NCBI RefSeq assembly: GCF_011761185.1
Contig: NZ_JAAOYM010000001.1
Location: 4,712,001-4,776,000, forward strand
Direction of reading: 5' to 3'
From: Saccharomonospora amisosensis
GTDB lineage: Bacteria; Actinomycetota; Actinomycetes; Mycobacteriales; Pseudonocardiaceae
DNA length: 64,000 nt
Below the pieces are notes generated by a model. It was not told the DNA's origin. It searched no databases and saw only the letters and a program-made list of their open reading frames with translations. Position 1 is the stretch's first letter; each line of letters opens with the position of its first letter. The position numbers and the translations under genes were made by a program. Below, piece by piece: positions 40,860 through 48,694 of the stretch.

Positions 40860-41063
40860 ATGGGGAAGAAAGACCCGCTGCAGGCCCTGGTGAACAACGG
40901 CGGCGGCACCGTTCGGAAGCTGGTCGGCATCGCGGCCGCGATCGCGGTAGCTGTGATCGTGGTGAAGTACCCGAATGACGCGGCCGACATGGTGACGTGG
41001 CTCGTAGGTGTAGGCACGGACATCGTGAACGGACTCGTCACCTTCATTCGGCAGGTGTCCTAA
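40860..41063 (+). CDS. Small single-helix membrane protein
   Basis: 67 residues. The N-terminus is polar and basic (GKKDPLQALVNNGG), with one strongly hydrophobic helix (LVGIAAAIAVAVIVV) and an amphipathic C-terminus. ATG behind GGGAGGAACCG. Function unknown; single-helix proteins of this size are common in AICE transfer regions. It overlaps the 3' end of the convergent GntR gene by about 20 nt. Confidence 0.7.
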   Translation: MGKKDPLQALVNNGGGTVRKLVGIAAAIAVAVIVVKYPNDAADMVTWLVGVGTDIVNGLVTFIRQVS

Positions 41064-41391
41064 CTCCGATGGCGCTTTCGACATCAGCCAACCGACGTTG
41101 TAGCTCAGTCACGGTCTCCTGCAGGCTCGCCACCGTCTCACGGAGGTCCGGCGAACCCTCGGGAATGGTGCTGTTGACGAACGCGCCAACGGTTGGCCGC
41201 ACGACAAGCCAACCCTCATCCCGAAGGGTGCTCACGGCTCGCTGTGCGGTGTTCATGGCCACGTCGTGTTCCTTCGCCAGCTCCCGGCTGGACGGTAGCT
41301 GCTCCCCCGGCTTGAGTTTGCCGCTGCGGATGGCTCGACGGATGGACTCGGCTACCTGTTCGTAGCGCGCAAGGCCCGGCTCTTCGCTCAT
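41044..41391 (-). CDS. GntR-family repressor, KorSA-like
   Basis: About 115 residues: a winged helix (RYEQVAESIRRAIRSGKLKPGEQLPSSRELAKEHDVAMNTAQRAV, in parts) followed by a short helical C-terminus that looks like a coiled coil. There is no ligand domain. This is the size and layout of KorSA/YtrA-type repressors that hold AICE transfer and replication genes silent. The start at 41391 leaves the palindromic operator region upstream; a longer frame to 41457 would read through it. Divergent from the transfer operon. Confidence 0.82.
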   Translation of the reverse strand: MSEEPGLARYEQVAESIRRAIRSGKLKPGEQLPSSRELAKEHDVAMNTAQRAVSTLRDEGWLVVRPTVGAFVNSTIPEGSPDLRETVASLQETVTELQRRLADVESAIGVRTPAE

Positions 41392-41422
41392 CACGAGCCC
41401 GAGCATAGCCGGGGATGACCTC

Positions 41423-41479
41423 AACTGACTTAGTTCACCCGGATAGAGTAGCGACATGATGACTTAGCTTGAGTTAAGT
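41423..41479. promoter_or_regulatory. Candidate operator of the AICE GntR repressor
   Basis: TGACTTAG occurs twice (41426, 41460). AACTgacttAGTT (41423-41435) and ACTTA-N8-TAAGT (41462-41479) are palindromic. All lie between the GntR gene and the rightward operon start at 41510 in an AT-rich stretch. Confidence 0.55.
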
Positions 41480-41509
41480 TAGATTGCGTCATCAACTCGA
41501 AAGGAAGTC

Positions 41510-41818
41510 ATGAGAACCGCACGGATCGCGAGTTGGCAGGCCCGGCAGGCGCTGGACCTGGCTTTCGACCAGGACATCTTGGGTGTCGTGAAGGAGGAGG
41601 AGATGGCTACGGAGGTCGCGGAGATTGACGCGCTGATTGAGGAGGTGGATCGGGAGTTGGCGGCCGAGGCCGGTGCGGCTGGGTCGCGTGCGTTGCGTCC
41701 GTTCACGGATGTGGAGCGGGTGCGTCGGTCGCAGCGGCGGGCGGTTCGGGTGGCGCTGTCGCGTCTGGATGGTGGCGCGCTCGCAGCCGGTACCAGGTCG
41801 GAGGGGGAAGCAGCGTGA
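41510..41818 (+). CDS. Hypothetical helical AICE protein
   Basis: 102 residues, highly charged and probably all helical (DALIEEVDRELAAEAG; RRSQRRAVRVALSRL). First gene of the rightward transfer/replication operon, with AAAGGAAGTC before the ATG. It overlaps the next gene (GTGA). No family recognised. Confidence 0.7.
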   Translation: MRTARIASWQARQALDLAFDQDILGVVKEEEMATEVAEIDALIEEVDRELAAEAGAAGSRALRPFTDVERVRRSQRRAVRVALSRLDGGALAAGTRSEGEAA

Positions 41819-42009
41819 AGAAGTTCGACCAGGCCGTTTCCTACAACGCGGCGGATGAGGCGTCCACGGCGTCCGCGTTGCGGGACCGGGCCAATGAGCT
41901 GGAGGGCTCCGGCGATTACCGGCAGGCCAGCGTCTATCACAACGCTGCAGCCAAGGCCGAGGACCGGGCCGACCTGTGGCGCGGCCTGCTGGGGAGGGGG
42001 TCGCGATGA
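41815..42009 (+). CDS. Small hypothetical AICE protein
   Basis: 64 residues, helical, Ala-rich ([34 protein letters not shown], seen in parts), with a TPR-like pattern. GTG start overlapping the previous stop (GTGA) and a 4-nt overlap with the NUDIX gene. Function unknown. Confidence 0.65.
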   Translation: MKKFDQAVSYNAADEASTASALRDRANELEGSGDYRQASVYHNAAAKAEDRADLWRGLLGRGSR

Positions 42010-42452
42010 CTGACACCCGTGACGAGGTGGCCCGGCTGACCGCCGATGTCGTGCTGTTCGCCCGAACCCCCGACACGGGGCCGCGGGTGTTGCTGATTCG
42101 GCGGGGCTGGCCACCGTTTGAGGGCCGGTGGGCGTTGCCGGGTGGGCACGTCGACCTCGGCGAAACCACCGAGGCCGCTGCGGTGCGGGAGTTGGCCGAG
42201 GAAACCGGTATCCGGATCGGCACACCCCTGGCCCTGTCCGGTGTGTACGCCGACCCGGGCCGCGACCCCAGGGGCCGGTACGTCACCTTCGCCTACACCT
42301 GCCAGGTCGGGCGCGTGATCCCTGCTGTGGCGGCTGATGACGCCACCGCGGCCCGCTGGTTCCCCGTGACCGACGTCCTCGCCGAACCGGGCCTGCTGGC
42401 GTTCGACCACCACACGATCGTCACCGACGCACTGCAGCGGGGGGTGTGGTGA
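42006..42452 (+). CDS. NUDIX hydrolase
   Basis: 148 residues with a complete Nudix box: GGHVDLGET-x6[11 protein letters not shown] (about residues 46-68). Nudix enzymes cleave nucleoside diphosphates linked to another moiety; AICEs such as pSAM2 carry a Nudix protein (Pif) that blocks redundant transfer between cells holding the element. The neighbourhood fits that role, but a housecleaning function is also possible. The ATG overlaps the previous stop (ATGA). Confidence 0.9.
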   Translation: MTDTRDEVARLTADVVLFARTPDTGPRVLLIRRGWPPFEGRWALPGGHVDLGETTEAAAVRELAEETGIRIGTPLALSGVYADPGRDPRGRYVTFAYTCQVGRVIPAVAADDATAARWFPVTDVLAEPGLLAFDHHTIVTDALQRGVW

Positions 42453-42646
42453 TGGCCAAGAAGGAGTTGGTGCACATCACCGCGAAGAGATCGTGGTGGT
42501 CGGGCCGGATCTGGGCACTGTGCGGGGCGACACAGGAGGCAGGCCGCTACCAGACCGACACCTGGCGCCTGCTCGCCCTACCAGGCCCCGCATGCCCCGC
42601 CTGCGAGCGGATCGAGCGGGACCGCAAGAGCGGAGGCCGGTCATGA
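42452..42646 (+). CDS. Small CxxC protein
   Basis: 64 residues. An aromatic N-terminal half (RSWWSGRIWALCG) is followed by CPACERI, so one CxxC plus an isolated Cys could bind zinc. It is coupled to genes on both sides through overlapping stop and start codons. No family recognised. Confidence 0.65.
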   Translation: MAKKELVHITAKRSWWSGRIWALCGATQEAGRYQTDTWRLLALPGPACPACERIERDRKSGGRS

Positions 42647-42981
42647 CCGTACGACTGAGCGATGTCCCCGGCCCGGCGCACTCCGCCAAGAACGCCGCCG
42701 GGCCGGGACTCCCCAACCAGACACGAAGCGACTCGAAGGGAAGGAATCCGATGGTAGGCGAGCACGACACGGGCGACACGGGCCCACGTCCGGTGTTCCC
42801 GCTGCCGCAGCCGGAGAACGATCCTCGGTTCACGATCGGCCTGTTGCTGGACGTGCGGGACGTACTGGCCCGGCACGGCTACCCGATGGACCGCGCCACC
42901 AGCTGGGACGTGGTGGAGCTGCGCCAGGCGCTGTTCCGATTCCTCTACGCCTCCTCCGAGGCCGAGGGGGACCGGCAGTGA
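42643..42981 (+). CDS. Hypothetical AICE protein
   Basis: 112 residues from the ATG overlapping the previous stop. An internal ATG at 42751 has a much stronger ribosome binding site (AAGGGAAGGAATCC) and would give 76 residues. The conserved-looking part (FTIGLLLDVRDVLARHGYP, DVVELRQALFRFLY) is in the C-terminal half, so the shorter start is plausible. Confidence 0.6.
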   Translation: MTVRLSDVPGPAHSAKNAAGPGLPNQTRSDSKGRNPMVGEHDTGDTGPRPVFPLPQPENDPRFTIGLLLDVRDVLARHGYPMDRATSWDVVELRQALFRFLYASSEAEGDRQ

Positions 42982-43220
42982 TGTCCACATTCGACGTGCT
43001 TTCGCGGTACGGGACGGCGGCGTTGTTGCGGTTCGCCGGTGCGGTGGCGCTGTTCTTGGCGCTGCACCTGGCCCGCATCCCGTTGGTGCTGACCGCCCGG
43101 GTGTTGGAGGTGGCGATGCGCCGCCTGGATGGCTACGCCACGCGGCAGGCCAGCCGCCCGCCGCGTGGCCCGATCAACCACTACTTCACCACCGACCTGG
43201 GTAAGGAGGTACCGGCGTGA
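42981..43220 (+). CDS. Small membrane protein, Spd-like
   Basis: 79 residues with one hydrophobic helix (ALLRFAGAVALFLALHLARIPLVL) and a basic, polar C-terminus. It begins inside the previous stop region and ends in a 4-nt overlap with the next membrane protein. Position before the DUF2637 and TraB genes suggests a spread (Spd)-type mating accessory protein. Confidence 0.65.
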   Translation: MSTFDVLSRYGTAALLRFAGAVALFLALHLARIPLVLTARVLEVAMRRLDGYATRQASRPPRGPINHYFTTDLGKEVPA

Positions 43221-43543
43221 CCGAGCAGGAAAGCCGTGTGGTGAACGGCCAGAGCACGCGGACGGATCGGGTTGTGTCCTGGATCGGCTGGCATATCGGC
43301 GAGCTTGTCGCGGTGGGAGTGCCGCTGCTGCTGGCCGCGACGGTGACGGTGTGGCTGGCCACGCTGTCGCTGCTGGCCGGTACCGCCTGGGCCATCCACG
43401 AGACACGCCAGGCGCGTGCTCAGCGGGCGATCCGCGCCGAGGCCGAACAGCGACGCCTGCAAGCAGCAGACCAGGGCAGCGTCAAGGAGCAGGCCGACCC
43501 GGCCGGTACGTCGGGTGCGGGTGGGAAGGGGGCGAGCGCGTGA
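43217..43543 (+). CDS. Membrane protein of the transfer region
   Basis: 108 residues. Two close hydrophobic segments (WHIGELVAVGVPLLLAATVTVWLATLSLLAGTAW, in parts) are followed by a charged coiled tail (ARAQRAIRAEAEQRRLQ). GTG start overlapping the previous stop. Coupled to the DUF2637 protein. Probable Spd-like accessory factor. Confidence 0.65.
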   Translation: MTEQESRVVNGQSTRTDRVVSWIGWHIGELVAVGVPLLLAATVTVWLATLSLLAGTAWAIHETRQARAQRAIRAEAEQRRLQAADQGSVKEQADPAGTSGAGGKGASA

Positions 43544-44703
43544 GTAGCTTCCGTGAGGAGCGCCGCAAGGACCGGGCAGCCGAGGCCGAGGCCAAACGCG
43601 CTGACCAGATCGCGGCGGCCGAGGCCGAGGCCGTGCGCCTGGCCGCGATGAGCCAGGCGCGGCGCGCGGCGACCGAACAGCAGCACGCCCACGAGCAGGC
43701 CCGGGCCGAGGCGAAGCAGGCCGCCAAGGACAAGCGAGCGGACCGCCGGCGGGCGGCCGTGGCCGGGCTGCGGGCCTGGGCCGCTGGGCATGTGGTTGAC
43801 CTGCTGATCTACCCGCTGGCGGTCGTAAGCGCGATCATGGCGGTTCCGGCGATGGCCGCCTACGGCGCCCAGGTCTACGGCACCGCCACCGGCTACGCGT
43901 TGCCGGTGATCTCCGAGCTGGGCATGTGGGCCTTCGCCCTGGCAGTCCAAGCCTCCCGCACCCGCGACCCGCAGCGGCCGGTGTGGGCGCTGCAGATGGG
44001 GGTGTGGGCCTTCGCGGCTGTCGCGTTCGGACTGAACACCCTGCACGGCCTGCACCGAGGCCCCTCGGCCGGTGTCGTCATGGGCGTGGCGTCGGTAGCC
44101 GGAGTCCTGGCCCACCAGTTGGTGACGGCCGCGCCGCGCCGCTCCCGCACCCAGCGGCAGGAGGCGCGGATCACGCGGCTGGCCGAACGCAAAACCAAGC
44201 GGATACGCCAAGCGGCCGTGCGCCAAGCCGTCGCCGAGATCGACACCACCGGCAACGCGCGGCTGGTGTACGCACCCGGCCGCTACGTCCTGGCCGGGCG
44301 GGGCAAGCGTCGCCTGCAGGCCGCGATCGTGCCCGGCCTGCCCGTCGAGGCCGCGATTGACGACGACCTGGTGAACCTGGCCGGTTGGGATCGGGAGTTG
44401 AGCGATCTGCTCGCCACCGATCGGCCCTCAATCGAGCCGGACGCCTCGGGGGTCGATCCGGGTGCGGTGGCGACCCTCGACGGCGAGGGTGAGCAGCAAA
44501 AATCGAGCCCCGATCGAGGGGTGATCGGCGGCCGTGTCGGGCGCTCGATCGAGCAGTTGCGCGCCGAGCTACGGGCCGCGATCGAGGACGACCCCACGGG
44601 GATCGATCCGACATCGGCGGAGTCGATCCGCAAGGCCCTGCGCTGCGCACCCAAGTACGCCCGCCAACTGCGCGACGAATACCGGCAGGGAGGCCGCCCA
44701 TGA
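43540..44703 (+). CDS. DUF2637-type mobile element transfer protein (SpdB-like)
   Basis: 387 residues. A long charged coiled coil (residues ~1-75, RRKDRAAEAEAKRADQI) precedes about four transmembrane helices (DLLIYPLAVVSAIMAVPAM; ISELGMWAFALAVQ; WALQMGVWAFAAVAFGLN; GVVMGVASVAGVLAHQLV), then a cytosolic C-terminus with a helix-turn-helix-like end (SAESIRKALRCAPKYARQLRDEY, in parts). Membrane proteins of this kind accompany TraB in AICEs and aid intramycelial spread. GTG start in a GTGA overlap; ATGA overlap with traB. Confidence 0.8.
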   Translation: MSSFREERRKDRAAEAEAKRADQIAAAEAEAVRLAAMSQARRAATEQQHAHEQARAEAKQAAKDKRADRRRAAVAGLRAWAAGHVVDLLIYPLAVVSAIMAVPAMAAYGAQVYGTATGYALPVISELGMWAFALAVQASRTRDPQRPVWALQMGVWAFAAVAFGLNTLHGLHRGPSAGVVMGVASVAGVLAHQLVTAAPRRSRTQRQEARITRLAERKTKRIRQAAVRQAVAEIDTTGNARLVYAPGRYVLAGRGKRRLQAAIVPGLPVEAAIDDDLVNLAGWDRELSDLLATDRPSIEPDASGVDPGAVATLDGEGEQQKSSPDRGVIGGRVGRSIEQLRAELRAAIEDDPTGIDPTSAESIRKALRCAPKYARQLRDEYRQGGRP

Positions 44704-46919
44704 GCGAGCACGGCACCGAGTACGGCACCGAGTGCGACCCGAGGACCGGGGAGGAGTTGGCACGGGTGCATTACCTGCCCGCGCACCGCGACGGCACCGA
44801 CACCACGACCGCTGGCCCGGTGGTGGAGGGTGAGTTGGTCTCGGAGGAGGAGTACGCCCACCTCACTTCGCAGAAAGCGCAGGCGATCGCCCGGTATCAG
44901 GGTTACCGGCGTGATGTGGTGACGGTGTATCGGGGTGTGAAGACCGCCGCGACGCATGAGCGCACCAAGGCGGTACTTCGCCACACGTTCGGCTATCCGC
45001 TGGCCGGGGCCGGGGTGGTGGTCAAGCGGTGGCGCGACACCCACGGCGCGGGCCGCTACGAGCGGCGGATGCGGGCGGCCGAAGCCGCGGGGGATGAGGA
45101 GAAGCTGCGGTACTGGCAGGAAGCCGACGTCGCGGAGAAGCAGCGCCGCCACGAGCGGGTGATGGACTGGATCAAAGCCCCGGGCCAGTGGATCAAAGCC
45201 GGTGTGCTCGCTCTGGCCGGGCTGGCGGGGTTCCTGCTGGTGTTGGGAGTGATCCTGGCGGTCAACTCCGGCAACCTCGCCGACGTGATCGGGCCGATCG
45301 CGGCGGTGGTGAACGCGGTGGCGTTCGCGGTGTGGTTCGCCACCGCCTACGGGGCGTTCCTGCTGGCCGCGGGCACCGTGCTGGGGGTGTTCTACCTGTA
45401 TCAGCAAGGTCGGCACGCACAGCTGCCCTCGTGGCTGGCCACGCCCGCCCGTGGGGGCGATGTGATGGATGGCCTGCCCGATGAGGGCACGATCCTCAAC
45501 GCGCTGCGCAACCTCAACATCCGTGGCTTCAACCAGGCCATCAAGGAAGGCTGGCGCATCAAGTTCCTCATGCCGCCCACGATCGACGGCAAGGGCTGGC
45601 GCACCCAGCTCGCCCTGCCCCCGGCATGCCCGGTGGAGGAGATCGTCAAGCGCAAGACCACCCTGGCGCACAACCTCGTGCGCTACCCGATCGAGGTGTG
45701 GCCCACCGAACCCAAACCCGCCGTGCTGGATCTGTGGGTGGCCAAATCGGGGGCGCTGTCCGGGCCAGTCGAACCGTGGCCGCTGCTGGAAGACCTCGAC
45801 CACGCCCACACCGACTACTTCGCCGGTGTCCCGGCCGGGATCACCATCAAGGGCGACGTGGTACGCGGCCGCTTGTTCGAAGCCAACTACGTCTTCGGCG
45901 GCATGATGGGCTCGGGCAAGTCCACGCTGGCAATCACGCTCACGTTGGGGGCGATGCTCGACCCGCTGGTCGACATCGACGTGGTCGTCATGGCCGAGAA
46001 CGCCGACTTCGAACCCATGAAACCCCGCCTGCGCAGCCTCAAAACCGGTGCCGGAGAGGAGACCGTAGACGCCTGCATGAACCTGCTCACCTCCCTGTAT
46101 GAAGACCTCTCCATACGGGGACAGGCGTTACGCGAGCACGACGAGCGCGCGGTCAACCGCCGCATCGCCGCCAAGGATGCCCGGTTGCGGCCGCGTGTGG
46201 TGGTGATCGATGAGTGCCAGAACCTCTTCCTGGGCAAGCACGGCAAAGCCGCGATCGAGGTCGCTTCCAAACTCATGTCCACCGCGCGCAAGTACGCCAT
46301 CACGCTGATGTTCCTCACCCCCGAACCGTCCAAGGACGCCCTCCCACGCAAGATCATCACGATTGCCAGCAACAAGGCGTGCTTCGCCATCGGCGACCAA
46401 AACGGCAACGACGCCGTGCTCGGCACCGGCTCCTACAAGACCGGCATTTCGGCCGTGGGGCTGACACCCAAGACCGACGAAGGCCCCGGCGACATCGGCA
46501 CCTGCATGCAACGCGGGTTCACCGCCACACCCGGCCTGCTGCGCAGCTTCTACCTCAACCAGGACGACGCGCACCGCATCACCCAGCGCGCGCTGCAGCT
46601 ACGCCAGCAGGCCACCCTCGCCCAACCCGAACCCGAGGAACACGCCGACGAGGTCGATCCGCTGGCCGACATCGCCACCGTGCTCGATAACCAACCGCGC
46701 ATGAAGACCCAGGAAGTCCTGCAGCGGCTCACCGAACGCAACCGCGCCACCTACGGCGACTGGACCCCGCAACGCCTGACCGCGTTCCTCGCCGACCACG
46801 ACGCCGCCCCCTACAAATCCCACGGCGTCATGCAAGTCAGCGCCGCCCGCGTCCGCGAAGCAATCACCGAACGTGATGAACTCGCCGACCTCCACGGAGA
46901 CGACGAAGACCACACATAG
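44700..46919 (+). CDS. FtsK/SpoIIIE-type DNA translocase TraB (TraSA)
   Basis: A 739-residue conjugation motor that moves double-stranded DNA between mycelia. It has two N-terminal membrane helices (~160-230), a motor domain with Walker A MGSGKS (Lys407) and Walker B VVVIDE (Asp504/Glu505), and a C-terminal winged-helix-like region after ~640 that in TraB reads 8-bp clt repeats. ATG overlaps the previous stop. A candidate recognition array lies at 51725-51922. This single protein is sufficient for DNA transfer in this class. Confidence 0.92.
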   Translation: MSEHGTEYGTECDPRTGEELARVHYLPAHRDGTDTTTAGPVVEGELVSEEEYAHLTSQKAQAIARYQGYRRDVVTVYRGVKTAATHERTKAVLRHTFGYPLAGAGVVVKRWRDTHGAGRYERRMRAAEAAGDEEKLRYWQEADVAEKQRRHERVMDWIKAPGQWIKAGVLALAGLAGFLLVLGVILAVNSGNLADVIGPIAAVVNAVAFAVWFATAYGAFLLAAGTVLGVFYLYQQGRHAQLPSWLATPARGGDVMDGLPDEGTILNALRNLNIRGFNQAIKEGWRIKFLMPPTIDGKGWRTQLALPPACPVEEIVKRKTTLAHNLVRYPIEVWPTEPKPAVLDLWVAKSGALSGPVEPWPLLEDLDHAHTDYFAGVPAGITIKGDVVRGRLFEANYVFGGMMGSGKSTLAITLTLGAMLDPLVDIDVVVMAENADFEPMKPRLRSLKTGAGEETVDACMNLLTSLYEDLSIRGQALREHDERAVNRRIAAKDARLRPRVVVIDECQNLFLGKHGKAAIEVASKLMSTARKYAITLMFLTPEPSKDALPRKIITIASNKACFAIGDQNGNDAVLGTGSYKTGISAVGLTPKTDEGPGDIGTCMQRGFTATPGLLRSFYLNQDDAHRITQRALQLRQQATLAQPEPEEHADEVDPLADIATVLDNQPRMKTQEVLQRLTERNRATYGDWTPQRLTAFLADHDAAPYKSHGVMQVSAARVREAITERDELADLHGDDEDHT

Positions 46920-46948
46920 CCGGGGAAGCAGCCGGGGAGGCCCCGAAT

Positions 46949-46968
46949 CCGGGGGAGAACTCCCCCGG
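46949..46968 (+). terminator. Hairpin after traB
   Basis: CCGGGGGAG-AA-CTCCCCCGG, a 9-bp GC stem 30 nt past the traB stop. It probably ends the transfer operon. Confidence 0.55.
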
Positions 46969-47238
46969 CACCTCCCCAACCCGACTCCCCCGCCGCGACC
47001 AGCACAAACCCCCACACCGGGGAGGCAAGGGACCCCAGGGAGCCCAGCCCGACACAGCCCGCAAACCCGCCACAACCACACCCCAGCATCCCCCGGCGCC
47101 GCTCCCTCCCCAGCACGGCGCCCCGGCACCCCCTACCCACAAGCCACTACACACCGTAACCAACGCGAGTCGAGTTGAGGTGATCGCCATGACCGCTCAC
47201 GCCCACACCACACCCCCGCTGGACGTGAAAGGAACCCC
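46969..47238. other. C-rich gap without recognised gene
   Basis: About 270 bp with very strong strand asymmetry (C-rich top strand, CCCC and CAC runs). Frames here encode only low-complexity Pro/Thr/Ser peptides and are not supported. The end contains the leader of the zinc-ribbon gene. Confidence 0.4.
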
Positions 47239-47370
47239 ATGCACACCCCCACCACCCGCAGGCGCCGCACCCTGCGTCGCCTCCTCGCCCGGTTCATCGC
47301 CACCTGCGCCACCTGTGGCGCACCCATCCCCGATGACCAGGTCATGTGCTCCATCTGCGCCAACAAGTAA
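47239..47370 (+). CDS. 43-residue zinc-ribbon peptide
   Basis: ATG behind GAAAGGAACCCC. The basic N-terminus (RRRRTLRRLLARF) is followed by CATCG and CSIC, two CxxC knuckles spaced as in small zinc ribbons, and the frame ends CANK. The size and charge suggest a nucleic-acid-binding or regulatory miniprotein of the element. Confidence 0.65.
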   Translation: MHTPTTRRRRTLRRLLARFIATCATCGAPIPDDQVMCSICANK

Positions 47371-47468
47371 CCGAGCTGCTGTCGGGCCGGTGACCGGACC
47401 CCGAGTGCCTCACCGGCCCGGCAGCCACCACCACAGCCACCTCTTTGTCCGGAAAGGACACCAGCAGC

Positions 47469-47552
47469 ATGCACAGCCACACCACCACCCCAACACCACC
47501 CGTCGTGTCCGCTGCCGTGTTGGCGGGCCACGTGCATGGGGGTGGGCGTTGA
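47469..47552 (+). CDS. 27-residue coupled leader peptide
   Basis: A short frame, ATG behind GGAAAGGACACCAGCAGC, His/Thr/Pro-rich. Its TGA overlaps the ATG of the HELGH protein (TGATG), so it may serve mainly to deliver ribosomes to the next gene. Confidence 0.45.
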   Translation: MHSHTTTPTPPVVSAAVLAGHVHGGGR

Positions 47553-47986
47553 TGGGCCTGTTCGGACCCCGCCGCGACCCCGGCGACCTCCGCCAACTCC
47601 AGATCGCCGTCCACGAACTCGGCCACGCCTGGGTGTGGAAGGCACACGGGCTGATCATTCGCGGGATCGAGCACACCGGCAGCGACGGCACCTGCCACGT
47701 ACGCCACTACAGCGACACCGAATCCCTACGCGCCTACGCCATCGGCCTGTGGGCCGGATTCGAAGCCGAAGACCAGTGGCTGCGCGCCAACGGTCTCGGG
47801 CGAGCCCGTCGAAGCACCAGCTCCTACGACATCCGCCAATTCCGCCGCACCAACCGCGAACTCGGCCCCCACAGCCTCTCCGAAGCCAAAGCCCGATCCC
47901 TGGCCCGCAGAACCGTGCACCGCCACTGGAACGCGATCGAGGCCGCCGCCCCACGCCTGATCACCAAGGGGCGCCTGTCCCTGTGA
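47552..47986 (+). CDS. Small HELGH-motif (M41-like) zinc-protease-like protein
   Basis: 144 residues. The N-terminal helix carries AVHELGHAWVW, a full HExxH zinc-protease motif, with AIGLWAGFEAEDQWLRANG further on, the arrangement of the FtsH-type peptidase M41 active site in which a downstream acidic residue is the third zinc ligand. There is no AAA domain. Similar stand-alone proteins occur in actinobacterial elements; the substrate is unknown. Confidence 0.75.
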   Translation: MGLFGPRRDPGDLRQLQIAVHELGHAWVWKAHGLIIRGIEHTGSDGTCHVRHYSDTESLRAYAIGLWAGFEAEDQWLRANGLGRARRSTSSYDIRQFRRTNRELGPHSLSEAKARSLARRTVHRHWNAIEAAAPRLITKGRLSL

Positions 47987-48015
47987 CCCGCTGCCACCAG
48001 GAAGGACCACACGAT

Positions 48016-48648
48016 ATGTGCCGCTCATCCGCTGACGGGGGCCGCCGCTGCCCAAGTGGCAGCGCAGCCCGCACCCGCGCCCTCGGTACCGCCCGCAAGC
48101 AGGTCGAACGTGCCCGCAAACACCTCGACACCGCCCGCGCCCACGGCGATACGGCCGCGATCGAACAGGCGCAACACCGGCTGCGGCAGGCCAAGCAGCA
48201 CCTGGCCGCCACCCACGCTGCCCATCCCCGCGAGAACACCGCAGGTCAACAAGGGGGACACGACACCACCGCGAACGAAACCCCGCGCGAGTCCGACACG
48301 AGCAGCATGGTCGGGGGCACCGCGACGGTGGGCGTGCGGGCCGCAGGCGACGTCTCCGGCGCCACCGTGGTCATGACCAACGGCCACACCACGGTCACCG
48401 GCGGCACCGGCACCGCAGGGCAGGCCGAGGAAGTCAAGCGCCGTGCCCGTGAGCAGGCACGGCAGGCACGGCAACAAGCGCAGCAGGCGCGACAGCAGGC
48501 CCGCGCCCAAGCCGTGGCCACCGCACCCGACAGCGGTGCCCACGCCAGCACCGTTCACCACCGGGGCGGCTCGATCACCAACGTCACGGCCGGGACAGTC
48601 GGCATCCAAGCCGCCCGCCAACACGGCAACACCGTCCACACCGACTAA
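48016..48648 (+). CDS. Hypothetical coiled-coil / repeat AICE protein
   Basis: 210 residues. The Cys-containing N-terminus (MCRSSADGGRRCP) is followed by a charged helical segment (RKQVERARKHLDTARAHGD), a Gly/Thr/Val-rich beta segment (GGTATVGVRAAGDVSGATVVMTNG), a second coiled coil (REQARQARQQAQQARQQARA) and a second beta segment (GGSITNVTAGTVGIQAA). The alternation suggests a structural or sticky protein. RBS AGGAAGGACC. No family recognised. Confidence 0.6.
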   Translation: MCRSSADGGRRCPSGSAARTRALGTARKQVERARKHLDTARAHGDTAAIEQAQHRLRQAKQHLAATHAAHPRENTAGQQGGHDTTANETPRESDTSSMVGGTATVGVRAAGDVSGATVVMTNGHTTVTGGTGTAGQAEEVKRRAREQARQARQQAQQARQQARAQAVATAPDSGAHASTVHHRGGSITNVTAGTVGIQAARQHGNTVHTD

Positions 48649-48694
48649 GAACCCCTGCACACGCCAGGGACACGACAACCCCGGAAGGTTCACA

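Noticed and set aside
46873-47178. 102-codon frame after traB
   Set aside because: Pro/Ser/Thr low-complexity product across a hairpin and C-rich gap, without a ribosome binding site.
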